Part shown: positions 7,241 through 13,426 of the stretch, piece by piece | How the letters are laid out: every line of letters begins with the position of its first letter | How positions within the stretch are numbered: the first letter of the stretch is position 1 | Assembly: GCA_026706165.1 (NCBI GenBank) | Contig: JAPOZF010000772.1 | Coordinates: forward strand, 4,505 to 19,581 | DNA length: 15,077 nucleotides | From: Gemmatimonadota bacterium | GTDB taxonomy: Bacteria > Latescibacterota > UBA2968 > UBA8231 | Reading direction: 5' to 3' | Translations under genes and position numbers: made by a program | Notes under the pieces: model-generated | Databases searched by the model: none | Told to the model about the DNA's origin: nothing | Seen by the model: the letters and a program-made list of their open reading frames with translations, nothing else

Positions 7241-9325
7241 TCAGCGGCGGCGAACACCGGCGAGGCGCAGCAGGTTTCTCCTGGGCGAAGCCTGCTGCAG
7301 GTGGACCATGACCCGGTCCCCGGTATGGGCGGACATCTCGGTTGCCGCCACGTATCCCTCGATGTCGAACCGGTCGAGCAGGACCGTATACCCCACGCCG
7401 GCGCGCCGTACGACCGTCGCTTCGAGGTCGGCTCCCTGATGCGGCTGCAGGGCGGCCAGAAGCCAGTAGCGGCGGCCGTGTCTTTCGACCCGGCGAGCGG
7501 CTTCGATTCCCGCCCTGCATTCGCTGAGCAGGCGCTCCAACTCCTCTTCGCCGACCGGGGTCCCGCCCTTTATCGCGGCGATCAGCTGTCTCTGCATGAC
7601 GAGGTGCTCGTAGCGGTCGAGCGGCGCCGTTCCGGCGGCGCATCCGGACAGGCCGAGGGCTTCGTGTTCCGCCGGCTTCACTTGCATCGACTCCGGCGTA
7701 CCCGCCTTGCGCAGCAGGTAGGATCGCAAGCGGCCGGGGTCATCCGGTTGCTGTTCGACCCCGGCTTCGGGCGGCAATGGCGGCGCCAGAGGCCGGGTCC
7801 TGTACAGCGCCGGGACCCCCTGCTTCTCACACCAGGCGCCCAGGGCCTGGCTGGCGACGTTCACGCATTCCTCCAGGATCATCCTCCCCATGCTGTCGGG
7901 GCGGGAGACCGTCACGCTGCTGCCGGCAACGCGAATGTCCGGATCCTCTTCCGGCACTCTCTCCGCCGGCAGCCTCCCTTGCCGGCGGGCGCGCAGTCCG
8001 GCGGCAATCTCCGCCAGGGTCCGCAAACGGCCGGCCGCCCGGCCTTCGGTTTCGGAGTCCGGGGAAACCATGCGCGGGCGGATGCGGCGCAGGGCGATGC
8101 GGCAATCGCGGATGCCCAGGTCGCGTCCCAGCACCGCCTCGATTCGCAGAGAGGGGGCCGCCCGTTCGCCGCGGAAGCGCACGGCTCCTTCCACGGCCGG
8201 GGGGAGCAACGGGATTCGCCGGTCCGGCAGCTCGATGCTGGTGGCGCGGTTGGCGGCATCCCGGTCGAGGGCGCTGCCGGCTGGAACCGCGGCTGCCACC
8301 AGCGGCAGGTAGACCTGCACCCGGAATCCCCGGATCGTGCGCCGCGCAAAGAGGGCGACGTCCGCTGTCTGGTCGGCAGGGTCTGCGAAGGCGCAGGGGC
8401 GGCGCCAGGCCCGGGTCGCGGAGACCCCGCCGACCACCGCGGCGATTCTTTCGACTTCGTCCAGGGATTCGGGAGAGAATTCCAGCGGCACCCCGCACCT
8501 GTGCAGTTCGAGGTTCTCGTGCCTGTCCCAGAACCCCAGCCGCACGAGCACATCGAAGGCGGCTCCGGGACCGTGAAGGTGGGCCCTCTCCATCAGCGCC
8601 GCCGCTTCCGAGCGGCGCCGACTTCCACTGCCGAAAACAGCCGCTTCCCGCAACAACCGGACCGCTTCATCCGCGTTTGCGGGACGCGGATCGGGGGCTT
8701 CCCCGTCGGCGACACGGCGAACCCAGGCCGCGGTTTCGGCCAGGTCCTTGGCCTGCTGCTTCTTCAGAGACTCGAGCTCGCCCCTTCGAGCCCGTGCCTG
8801 GCGGGAGAGCGGGGACCACCCGTCGGGGTGGCGGGCGAAGAACCGGCTGTGCCACAGGGTGCGCAGGAGGACGGCGCGATCGTCCGCTCCCGGCGCGCGG
8901 AACTGGAGCTCGGCGAGCTCGTCCAGGGACCACACGCGGCCCTCCCCTTCCTCTGCGGCAATCTCCCAGAGAGGCTCGAGATCGACGGCGAGGCTGCGGG
9001 CCTGGCGCTGCCCGTCGATCCGGCGGAGATGGGACATGACCCCCTGCCTCGACAGGGTTGGAGCCCTTTCTGGCGACAGGTCGAGAATCTTGTCGCGCCG
9101 CAACCAGCGTTCGCGGCCGCGGACGTCGACGACGAGAAGGCGGCGGCCGGGGTTCCGCAGCACCGCCCCGAACCAGAGACCGCCGCCGTGCGTGAATTCG
9201 ACGAGAGACCCGCTTGCGAGGCCGTGGCCGTGGCTCCGGCCCCGGTGGCCGAACAGCTGACGGCCGACTTGCGACCGCACCCGGGGATCGTCGTGGCTCA
9301 GCAGATCCCGAACCCATGTTGGCAT
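7241..9325 (-). CDS. RNase II/RNase R-like RNB-fold protein, catalytic motif degenerate
   Basis: A 694-residue protein with the layout of an RNase II-type exoribonuclease. A small N-terminal beta domain (SGSLVEFTHGGGLWFGAVL, 38-56) resembles that of cyanobacterial and plastid RNB proteins. The RNB domain includes PAGSALDRDAANRATSIELP (348-367), IPLLP (371-375) and VPALYR (504-509). PAEHEALGLSG and RYEHLVMQRQL (551-581) mark its end. An S1-like domain follows (GADLEATVVRRAGVGYTVLL, 631-650). The catalytic segment, four Asp in active enzymes (as in TMDSASTEDMDDALF of E. coli RNase II), reads CAFADPADQTADVALF (311-326). At best two of the four Asp align. The usual TSPIR is TAPLD (566-570). The reading frame is intact, so this looks like divergence rather than a sequencing frameshift. 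It may be an RNA-binding pseudoenzyme. A GGAGAAGG site precedes the ATG. Confidence 0.8.
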   Translation of the reverse strand: MPTWVRDLLSHDDPRVRSQVGRQLFGHRGRSHGHGLASGSLVEFTHGGGLWFGAVLRNPGRRLLVVDVRGRERWLRRDKILDLSPERAPTLSRQGVMSHLRRIDGQRQARSLAVDLEPLWEIAAEEGEGRVWSLDELAELQFRAPGADDRAVLLRTLWHSRFFARHPDGWSPLSRQARARRGELESLKKQQAKDLAETAAWVRRVADGEAPDPRPANADEAVRLLREAAVFGSGSRRRSEAAALMERAHLHGPGAAFDVLVRLGFWDRHENLELHRCGVPLEFSPESLDEVERIAAVVGGVSATRAWRRPCAFADPADQTADVALFARRTIRGFRVQVYLPLVAAAVPAGSALDRDAANRATSIELPDRRIPLLPPAVEGAVRFRGERAAPSLRIEAVLGRDLGIRDCRIALRRIRPRMVSPDSETEGRAAGRLRTLAEIAAGLRARRQGRLPAERVPEEDPDIRVAGSSVTVSRPDSMGRMILEECVNVASQALGAWCEKQGVPALYRTRPLAPPLPPEAGVEQQPDDPGRLRSYLLRKAGTPESMQVKPAEHEALGLSGCAAGTAPLDRYEHLVMQRQLIAAIKGGTPVGEEELERLLSECRAGIEAARRVERHGRRYWLLAALQPHQGADLEATVVRRAGVGYTVLLDRFDIEGYVAATEMSAHTGDRVMVHLQQASPRRNLLRLAGVRRR

Positions 9326-9370
9326 GGCTGCCTTCTCCAGGTCAGGTGTCGTTGGCCCCCGGAATGAATT

Positions 9371-9405
9371 CCCGACGGAAGCCGCCCGGCTTCAGGCCCG
9401 GCGGG
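9371..9405. other. Hairpin in the leader of the RNB-like gene
   Basis: GAAGCC-GCCC-GGCTTC (9378-9393) is a perfect 6-bp stem with a 4-nt loop. It is flanked by CCCG (9371-9374) and CGGG (9402-9405), which could extend it. It lies about 45-80 nt ahead of the RNB-like start codon, inside its predicted 5' leader. A role in control is inference only. Confidence 0.3.
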
Positions 9406-9457
9406 AACGGGAAACGTACCAGGACAGGAAAGCGACGGTCTGTCCGAGCCCCGGGAA

Positions 9458-9486
9458 TTGCCGGCAGGAAGCCCGGCTCCTACCGT
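9458..9486 (+). promoter_or_regulatory. Weak divergent promoter candidate for the enolase-superfamily gene
   Basis: The plus strand has TTGCCG (9458-9463), a 17-nt spacer and TACCGT (9481-9486). The -10 boxes of both divergent promoters share the symmetric TACCGTA, so polymerase binding on the two strands would be mutually exclusive. The match to consensus is modest. Confidence 0.3.
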
Positions 9487-9510
9487 ATCTGCCCGGCTGC
9501 ACAGTGTCAA
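9482..9510 (-). promoter_or_regulatory. Sigma70-type promoter for the RNB-like gene
   Basis: The minus strand has a perfect -35 TTGACA (9505-9510), a 17-nt spacer and TACGGT (9482-9487), with T1, A2 and T6 of the -10 box kept. Transcription would start near 9475, leaving a leader of about 150 nt ahead of the ATG at 9325. Confidence 0.55.
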
Positions 9511-9557
9511 TCGAAAAACCGCCCGCGGCCCGATGCGGAAAACCGGATTGAGGTGAC

Positions 9558-10694
9558 ATGGAACAGCTTTCGACCATTGCGAGCGAGCGCATCGACCTGA
9601 TCGAGAAATGCGTCCTGCCGGGACGGCGGCCCCGGCAGCTGGGGTGCAACGCCCGCGTCTCCGTCCACGGAAACATCGTCAGGGACCAGGTGGTGCGGGT
9701 CCGCACCTCGGGCGGCGGGATGGGAATCGGGTGGTCGAGGATCGCCGCAGAACAGGCCGCAGGGCTCGTCGGCAGAAAGGTCGGAGAGCTGTTCTCGCTG
9801 CCGGAAGGGACGAATCAGGCAGGACGGCCGATCGACCTGCCGCTCTGGGACCTCTGCGCCCGCCTGGCGGGATTGCCGCTCTACCGCCTGCTCGGTCCGC
9901 GCGGCTCGCGGGAGGTCGAGGTCTACGACGGCTCCATCTACATCGACGATCTCGAGCTGGGGGACGCCGGGGCGCGGGAGCTGTATGCGCGGCAGGTGCA
10001 GTCCGGATGGGATGCCGGCTACCGGAACTTCAAGATCAAGGTCGGCCGCGGAGCCCGCTGGATGCCGCCCGCAGAAGGACTGGCCCGCGACGCCCTGGTG
10101 ATCCGGACCGTCAGGGAAGCGGCCGGACCGGACGCCAAGATCCTGATCGACGCCAACATGGGGAACACCCTGAACACCGCCCGGGAGCTGCTGGCGGAAA
10201 CCGCCGATGCCCGCCTCTACTGGTTCGAGGAGCCGTTTGCCGAGGACCTTCCCCTCAACCGGGCGCTGAAGGAGTTCATCGTCGAGAACGGCTGGGACAC
10301 CCTGGTGGCCGACGGGGAGTTCCAGCCGCCCCCCTGCTTTTTCGACCTTGTCGAAGCGGGCTGGATCGACGTGGTGCAGCAGGACTTCCACCAGTACGGG
10401 CTGACCTGGTGGCGCGCCGTTTCAGCCCGGCTCGAGGGGTGTGCGGCACGTTGCGCTCCCCATACCTGGGGCAGCTACGTCGAGCGCTTCACCCACGCCC
10501 ATTTTGCCGCCTCCATTCCCAATTTCGACCTGCTGGAAGCCGAACCGGCCGAGCTGCCCGGGCTGATGGCCGACGATTGGAAGATGGACGGAGGCCGCCT
10601 GTTCGTCCCCGACACCCCCGGGGCAGGTTTCGACATCGAGGAGGCAGTCTGGAACAGGGCGGTCAAGGAAGGCGGTTTCAGCCTGAGGGCCTGA
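9558..10694 (+). CDS. Enolase superfamily enzyme, mandelate racemase subgroup (sugar-acid dehydratase or racemase)
   Basis: A 378-residue enzyme expected to abstract the alpha-proton of a carboxylate with Mg2+ help. The barrel motifs appear in order: FKIKVGR with KxK (K159, K161), LIDANMG with metal ligand Asp198, WFEEP with Glu224, and ADGEF with Glu254. An Asp276 (VQQDFHQYG) and His302 (CAPHTWG) pair looks like the Asp-His dyad of mandelate racemase. The N-terminal capping domain is present. The combination of KxK and a His-Asp dyad fits the MR subgroup, which includes many acid-sugar dehydratases. The ATG at 9558 is supported by GAGGTGA 1-2 nt away (9550-9556), close but usable. The gene ends with TGA at 10692-10694, directly abutting the stop of the convergent S1/P1-like gene. 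The substrate cannot be assigned. Confidence 0.88.
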   Translation: MEQLSTIASERIDLIEKCVLPGRRPRQLGCNARVSVHGNIVRDQVVRVRTSGGGMGIGWSRIAAEQAAGLVGRKVGELFSLPEGTNQAGRPIDLPLWDLCARLAGLPLYRLLGPRGSREVEVYDGSIYIDDLELGDAGARELYARQVQSGWDAGYRNFKIKVGRGARWMPPAEGLARDALVIRTVREAAGPDAKILIDANMGNTLNTARELLAETADARLYWFEEPFAEDLPLNRALKEFIVENGWDTLVADGEFQPPPCFFDLVEAGWIDVVQQDFHQYGLTWWRAVSARLEGCAARCAPHTWGSYVERFTHAHFAASIPNFDLLEAEPAELPGLMADDWKMDGGRLFVPDTPGAGFDIEEAVWNRAVKEGGFSLRA

Positions 10695-11600
10695 TCACCT
10701 GCCGCCCGGCGGGTTGCCGGGCGCGGGACGGTCGAGCCACCCGGGAAGGCGCACCTCCTCGGAATCCTTCCACGCCGTGAGGTAGAGGGAAGCGGTGAAT
10801 TCTGCCGCGCCGACGGCCTGCTGCCATCCGAACCGGGCAGCCGGCTCCGAGGGCGGCTCGAAACCATCCGCCAGCTCGTACACCCTGCCGACCTTGGCGT
10901 GGTTCTCCTCGAAGCGGGCCCGGACAGCCGCCATCAGGTCGCCGAACCGCTGAGGGCGGCAGGCGGCCGCCAGAGCACCCGGGTCGGGGGCGAGCCGCTC
11001 GATCAGGGAGTCGACCTTTTCGTGGATACCGGCATGAAGCTTCGACCCGCCGCCCCCGGAGGAATCCCCGCCGGTGGGCGCGTAGCCGTCGAAATGGATC
11101 GTGAGATGCAGGGGCTGGAACAGGTCCTGGGCGTAGTGGGCGAGGAGTCCGGCGTATACCAGGGCCTTGCTTTCCGGCGCCTTCAGCCCGGGCCAGCGGC
11201 GGTGTTCCGCCAGCGCCAGGGTCAGCTGCTCAGTCCACTCGGCCACGGCATAGGGCAGGAAGCCGACCTTGGAGGGACGGACGCCGACCTCCCGGCAGAG
11301 CCGCACGAATTCGTAGCGCGTCGCCGGCAGCGGCCTGCCTGACAGGAGCTCGATGTCGAGAAAGTGTTCGGGATGCTCGCGGTCGCGAAGGTTCGGCAGG
11401 GACCGGTTTTTCGCCAGGTCGGGATCGTAAACGGTGCTGGCGACCAGTTCCTCCCCTTCCTTCAGAAACGCCGGAACTTCCTCCGGAAGGGCGCGTATTG
11501 CCGCCCGCGTGACGATCTCGTGCCCGTCACCCCACCACCCGCCGGCGCTCCGCCAGGAAACGGCGATCAGGAAGAGCAGGAGAAGCACCCGGGTCGGCAT
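10695..11600 (-). CDS. Exported S1/P1 nuclease-like zinc hydrolase
   Basis: A 301-residue protein with a signal peptide (MPTRVLLLLFLIAVSWRSAG). In the S1/P1 nuclease and phospholipase C family, the mature N-terminal Trp is itself a zinc ligand. Here WWGDGH follows the signal (W22 and H27 spaced like W1 and H6 of P1), implying cleavage before W22. Other candidate ligands are present: Asp59/Asp61 and His76/His79, the motif HYAQDLFQPLH (H155, D159, H165), and GIHEKVD (H193, D197), the equivalent of the usual NLHxxWD. The full trinuclear zinc site therefore seems intact. The likely role is periplasmic or extracellular cleavage of single-stranded nucleic acid or 3'-nucleotides, for phosphate or nucleoside scavenging. 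It begins 9 nt after the RraA-like gene and lacks a strong ribosome site, so it probably depends on coupling. Confidence 0.85.
   Translation of the reverse strand: MPTRVLLLLFLIAVSWRSAGGWWGDGHEIVTRAAIRALPEEVPAFLKEGEELVASTVYDPDLAKNRSLPNLRDREHPEHFLDIELLSGRPLPATRYEFVRLCREVGVRPSKVGFLPYAVAEWTEQLTLALAEHRRWPGLKAPESKALVYAGLLAHYAQDLFQPLHLTIHFDGYAPTGGDSSGGGGSKLHAGIHEKVDSLIERLAPDPGALAAACRPQRFGDLMAAVRARFEENHAKVGRVYELADGFEPPSEPAARFGWQQAVGAAEFTASLYLTAWKDSEEVRLPGWLDRPAPGNPPGGR
10703..10723. other. GC-rich hairpin at a convergent gene junction
   Basis: CGCCCGGC-GGGTT-GCCGGGCG forms an 8-bp stem with a 5-nt loop. It begins 9 nt after the enolase-superfamily stop and lies inside the last codons of the opposing S1/P1-like gene. 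There is no T-run, so it is terminator-like but not a standard intrinsic terminator. Confidence 0.4.
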
Positions 11601-11609
11601 CGCCGGCCG

Positions 11610-12434
11610 TCAGTACTCCAGCTCGTTTACGTCGACGGTCCTGCTCCAGGCCGCGAACTCGGCATTCATCTCTTCGGTCCAGCCCCGGTCTATTTCCCCC
11701 GGGCTGTAACGACCCTCGCGAATGGACTGCTTGCCCCAGTAGTCCCGCAGACGCGTCGTTTCCGAGGATTCGACGACCTGGCGGGCAAGCTTCGGAGGGA
11801 TGAAAATGACGCCGCTCGAGGTCCCGAGCACGATGTCCCCGGGCAGCACCGACGCCTGTCCGACCCGGATCGGGCCGTTGATCTCCGTCAGGGTGACCTC
11901 GCCGATGCCGGTCGGGTGAAGCCCCTTTGCGAAGACGTTTATCGGCAGCTCCCGGACCCGCTGGGTGTCGCGGATCGAGCCGTCGACGACCAGTCCGGTG
12001 CCCCCGGTGTTGGCGGCGATTGCGGTGCCGAGATTGTCGCCGATAAAGGTGCCGCGGACGATCTTTCCGAAGAGCTCGACGACGAGGACGTCGCCGGCCA
12101 CCAGCGTGTCGATCACCCACGAGTTCTGCCCGCCGACGCGGCCTTCCCTGCTGCCTGCCGACTCGGTGACCTGGTTGAGATCGGGGCGATGGGGGACGTA
12201 GCGGCAGGTCACGGCGCGCCCGGTCAGGACGCGCTCCGGATGGAGGTTTATCCACTCCCCTTCGAACTGGAAGTGGTACTCCTCCCCTGCCAGGACCCCC
12301 CAGGCCTCCTCGGTCGTCACCTTCTTCATTCGTTCGAGGATGTCATCGGGAACCCGCGGGCGCCCGTCTTCGGACCGGTCGCCGTCGTATTCGACGGTCA
12401 GTTCGCCAATCCGTTTTGCAGAGAGCAATTCCAT
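11610..12434 (-). CDS. RraA-like / HMG-aldolase family protein
   Basis: Related to RraA and class II 4-hydroxy-4-methyl-2-oxoglutarate aldolases (once called dimethylmenaquinone methyltransferases). From the ATG at 12434 it is 274 residues. The core motifs are FIGDNLGTAIAANTGGTG (130-147) and VVDGSIRD (149-156), giving the conserved Arg155 and Asp156 used for metal and pyruvate binding in the aldolases. LPGDIV (197-202) and GVIFIPP (208-214) follow. An N-terminal GRPRVPDDILERMKKV segment and a C-terminal SPGEIDRGWTEEM segment make it a longer RraA-like subfamily. The frame stays open to a TTG at 12578, but that codon overlaps a likely -10 box and has no ribosome site; 12434 has a poor site too, so the start is uncertain. 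The role is either a lyase or an RNase E-regulator-like binding protein. Confidence 0.83.
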   Translation of the reverse strand: MELLSAKRIGELTVEYDGDRSEDGRPRVPDDILERMKKVTTEEAWGVLAGEEYHFQFEGEWINLHPERVLTGRAVTCRYVPHRPDLNQVTESAGSREGRVGGQNSWVIDTLVAGDVLVVELFGKIVRGTFIGDNLGTAIAANTGGTGLVVDGSIRDTQRVRELPINVFAKGLHPTGIGEVTLTEINGPIRVGQASVLPGDIVLGTSSGVIFIPPKLARQVVESSETTRLRDYWGKQSIREGRYSPGEIDRGWTEEMNAEFAAWSRTVDVNELEY

Positions 12435-12576
12435 CGGCGCATCCGGGGTTTTGAGACCGCTTTCCTGAATCTGGCGCAGTCCCTTGAATTCAGCCGGCCT
12501 TTGCTGCCGGCGCTCGGCAGCTGAAGGGGCCTGCCATAGCGGCGAGGGCTCCGGGATTTTTGCCCCTTCCCGGGCC

Positions 12577-12606
12577 AATATGGCGCCGCGCCGAATCCAG
12601 GGTCAA
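12577..12606 (-). promoter_or_regulatory. Promoter candidate for the RraA-like / S1-P1-like pair
   Basis: The minus strand has TTGACC (12601-12606), an 18-nt spacer and CATATT (12577-12582). The start would be near 12570, giving a leader of about 135 nt to the ATG at 12434 and arguing against the TTG at 12578 as start codon. Confidence 0.45.
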
Positions 12607-12773
12607 GAAAGGGCAGACTGTTTTCCACAATCTCCCCTTCCGGTTCGGGTTTCGGGGACTTCAGGAGGCCGGGATCGGCGACGGCCGGATTCAGCCTGGA
12701 TTGGCGCAACGGCAGAGCGGGGCACCCGTGTCCCGTCGCAGAGATAGATTGACAAAATCGGGATGCCGAGGCG

Positions 12774-12845
12774 CCCGGCTCACAAGGCGCCTGAGCGAGT
12801 CGTACCGAGGGTGTACGGCGAGCGAAGGCAACGCCGTGAGCCGGG
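12774..12845 (+). repeat. Arm 1: long imperfect hairpin with tandem G-A block
   Basis: The base is a perfect 10-bp stem (CCCGGCTCAC with GTGAGCCGGG), then an AA bulge, GGCG/CGCC, a CAA bulge on the 3' side and CCT/AGG. GAGCGA (12793-12798) then faces GAGCGA (12820-12825), which pairs as G-A, A-G, G-C, C-G, G-A, A-G. The tip is GT/GC, CGTAC/GTACG and a 7-nt loop (CGAGGGT). Every base is accounted for. The minus-strand version would give C-U mismatches instead. Confidence 0.65.
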
Positions 12846-12846
12846 A

Positions 12847-12904
12847 TTGAGGGGAAAAATCGCACCGGATGAGGGTTTCATTAAACCGCGATTTTTCCCC
12901 TCAA
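12847..12904. repeat. Arm 2: 17-bp perfect inverted repeat
   Basis: TTGAGGGGAAAAATCGC (12847-12863) and GCGATTTTTCCCCTCAA (12888-12904) are perfect inverted repeats. Inside, GGTTT-CATT-AAACC (12874-12887) makes a second short stem stacked on the right arm, leaving ACCGGATGAG unpaired. The T-tract sits within the stem and not after it, so this is not a normal intrinsic terminator. Confidence 0.8.
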
Positions 12905-12947
12905 ATGGATCGGCTTCCCGATGTCGACATATTTCTGCGACGAGACA

Positions 12948-13418
12948 CTAGAACGGCAGATCGTCGGAGGAATAGTCAGACCGCCCCGCGGCCGGAGGTG
13001 AAGCCGGGCGGGTAACGGCTTCGAGCTCGAGCTGAGTTTCTTCCGCGCGTCCGTACTTCATGTCGAGCTCTCCGGGCCCTCCTGCCGCGTCGATGAACTG
13101 CAGGTCGGTAACCACGATCTCGGTCACGTGGTGCCGGCGCCGGTGGACGTCCTCCCAGTTGCGAGTGTGCAGCCTGCCCTCGACGCGGATCTTGCTTCCC
13201 TTCCTGAGATACTGGCCGGCGATTTCGGCGAAACGCCGCCACAGGACGAGTCGGTGCCACTCCGTACGGCGTCGCCGCTGTCCCCGGTTGTCGGTCCAGT
13301 CGTCGTCGGTCGCCAGGCGCACACTGGCAACCTGCGTCCCGCTCGGCGTGAACCTGATTTCCGGATCGGCTCCGAGATTCCCGACCAGTATGACCTTGTT
13401 GATGTTTCCGGCGGCCAT
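12948..13418 (-). CDS. ssb: Single-stranded DNA-binding protein (SSB)
   Basis: A 156-residue OB-fold SSB. The N-terminus NINKVILVGNLGADPEIRFTPSG (5-27) is typical, followed by TEWHRLVLW (52-60), the AEIAGQYLRKGSKIRVEGRLHTRNW block and VTEIVVTDLQFID. The acidic tip DDLPF that recruits partner proteins is intact. Two features are unusual. The position of E. coli Phe60, a DNA-stacking residue, is Trp60, and there are two basic clusters (QRRRRTEWH and HRRRHH). The linker is short. ATG 13418 is chosen because it gives the family-typical MAAGNINK start and has GAGGTGGAG upstream. A GTG at 13430 overlaps the preceding stop (GTGA) and is an alternative. It is the second gene of an operon with the small HTH protein. 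It binds ssDNA in replication and repair. Confidence 0.94.
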   Translation of the reverse strand: MAAGNINKVILVGNLGADPEIRFTPSGTQVASVRLATDDDWTDNRGQRRRRTEWHRLVLWRRFAEIAGQYLRKGSKIRVEGRLHTRNWEDVHRRRHHVTEIVVTDLQFIDAAGGPGELDMKYGRAEETQLELEAVTRPASPPAAGRSDYSSDDLPF

Positions 13419-13426
13419 TCTCCACC

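Larger units (their letters stand above)
12757..12922 (+). repeat. 166-nt structured element with terminal inverted repeats: MITE-like repeat or RNA with three-way junction
   Basis: The ends ATCGGGATGCCGA (12757-12769) and ATCGGCTTCCCGAT (12909-12922) are inverted repeats matching at 12 of 13 positions. They enclose two adjacent dyads (12774-12845 and 12847-12904) separated by a single base. Read as RNA this gives a closing helix and two long arms, a three-way junction with linkers GGCG (12770-12773), A12846 and ATGGA-like bases (12905-12909). Read as DNA it is a compact palindromic element with terminal inverted repeats, like a MITE or dispersed intergenic repeat. No target-site duplication, ORF or clear promoter was found. 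It lies 3' of ssb on the opposite strand. The strand is given as + because the G-A pairs in the first arm only form there. The structure is seen; its function is unknown. Confidence 0.6.
12435..12947. other. Gene-free stretch of 513 nt between ssb and the RraA-like gene
   Basis: This stretch holds the possible N-terminal extension or leader of the RraA-like gene (12435-12578), its promoter candidate (12577-12606), about 150 nt with no feature I can name (12607-12756), and the palindromic element at 12757-12922. Right of that, ATGTCGACAT (12921-12930) is a 10-nt palindrome. An open frame on the minus strand (12398-12865) crosses it but has no protein-like character. Confidence 0.6.

Noticed and set aside
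6159..7439. 426-residue open frame on the + strand, opposite the Gfo/Idh gene
   Set aside because: Shadow frame. The minus strand has the EKP and Rossmann motifs and a strong ribosome site.
7137..7643. 169-residue N-terminal extension of the Gfo/Idh protein
   Set aside because: Overlaps the end of the RNB-like gene, has no family similarity, and a strong ribosome site sits right before the ATG at 7136.
7301..9367. 688-residue open frame on the + strand, opposite the RNB-like gene
   Set aside because: Long antisense frames are common in GC-rich DNA. The minus-strand frame shows clear RNB and S1 motifs, while this translation has no recognisable domain and an Arg/Gly/Ala-rich composition.
12435..12578. 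TTG at 12578 as the start of the RraA-like gene
   Set aside because: The codon lies within the predicted -10 box and lacks a ribosome site, and the extra 48 residues do not resemble the family. It is kept only as an alternative.
12398..12865. 155-residue open frame on the - strand across the intergenic region
   Set aside because: It crosses both arms of the palindromic element and the promoter candidate, and the translation has no domain or signal peptide.
12847..12904. Arm 2 as an intrinsic terminator of ssb
   Set aside because: The T-tract is inside the stem and is followed by CCCCTCAA on the + strand; on the minus strand the transcript also has no terminal U-run.
12757..12922. Insertion sequence or CRISPR origin for the palindromic element
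   Set aside because: There is no transposase gene, no clear target-site duplication and no repeated spacer-like units. A MITE or structured RNA remains possible.
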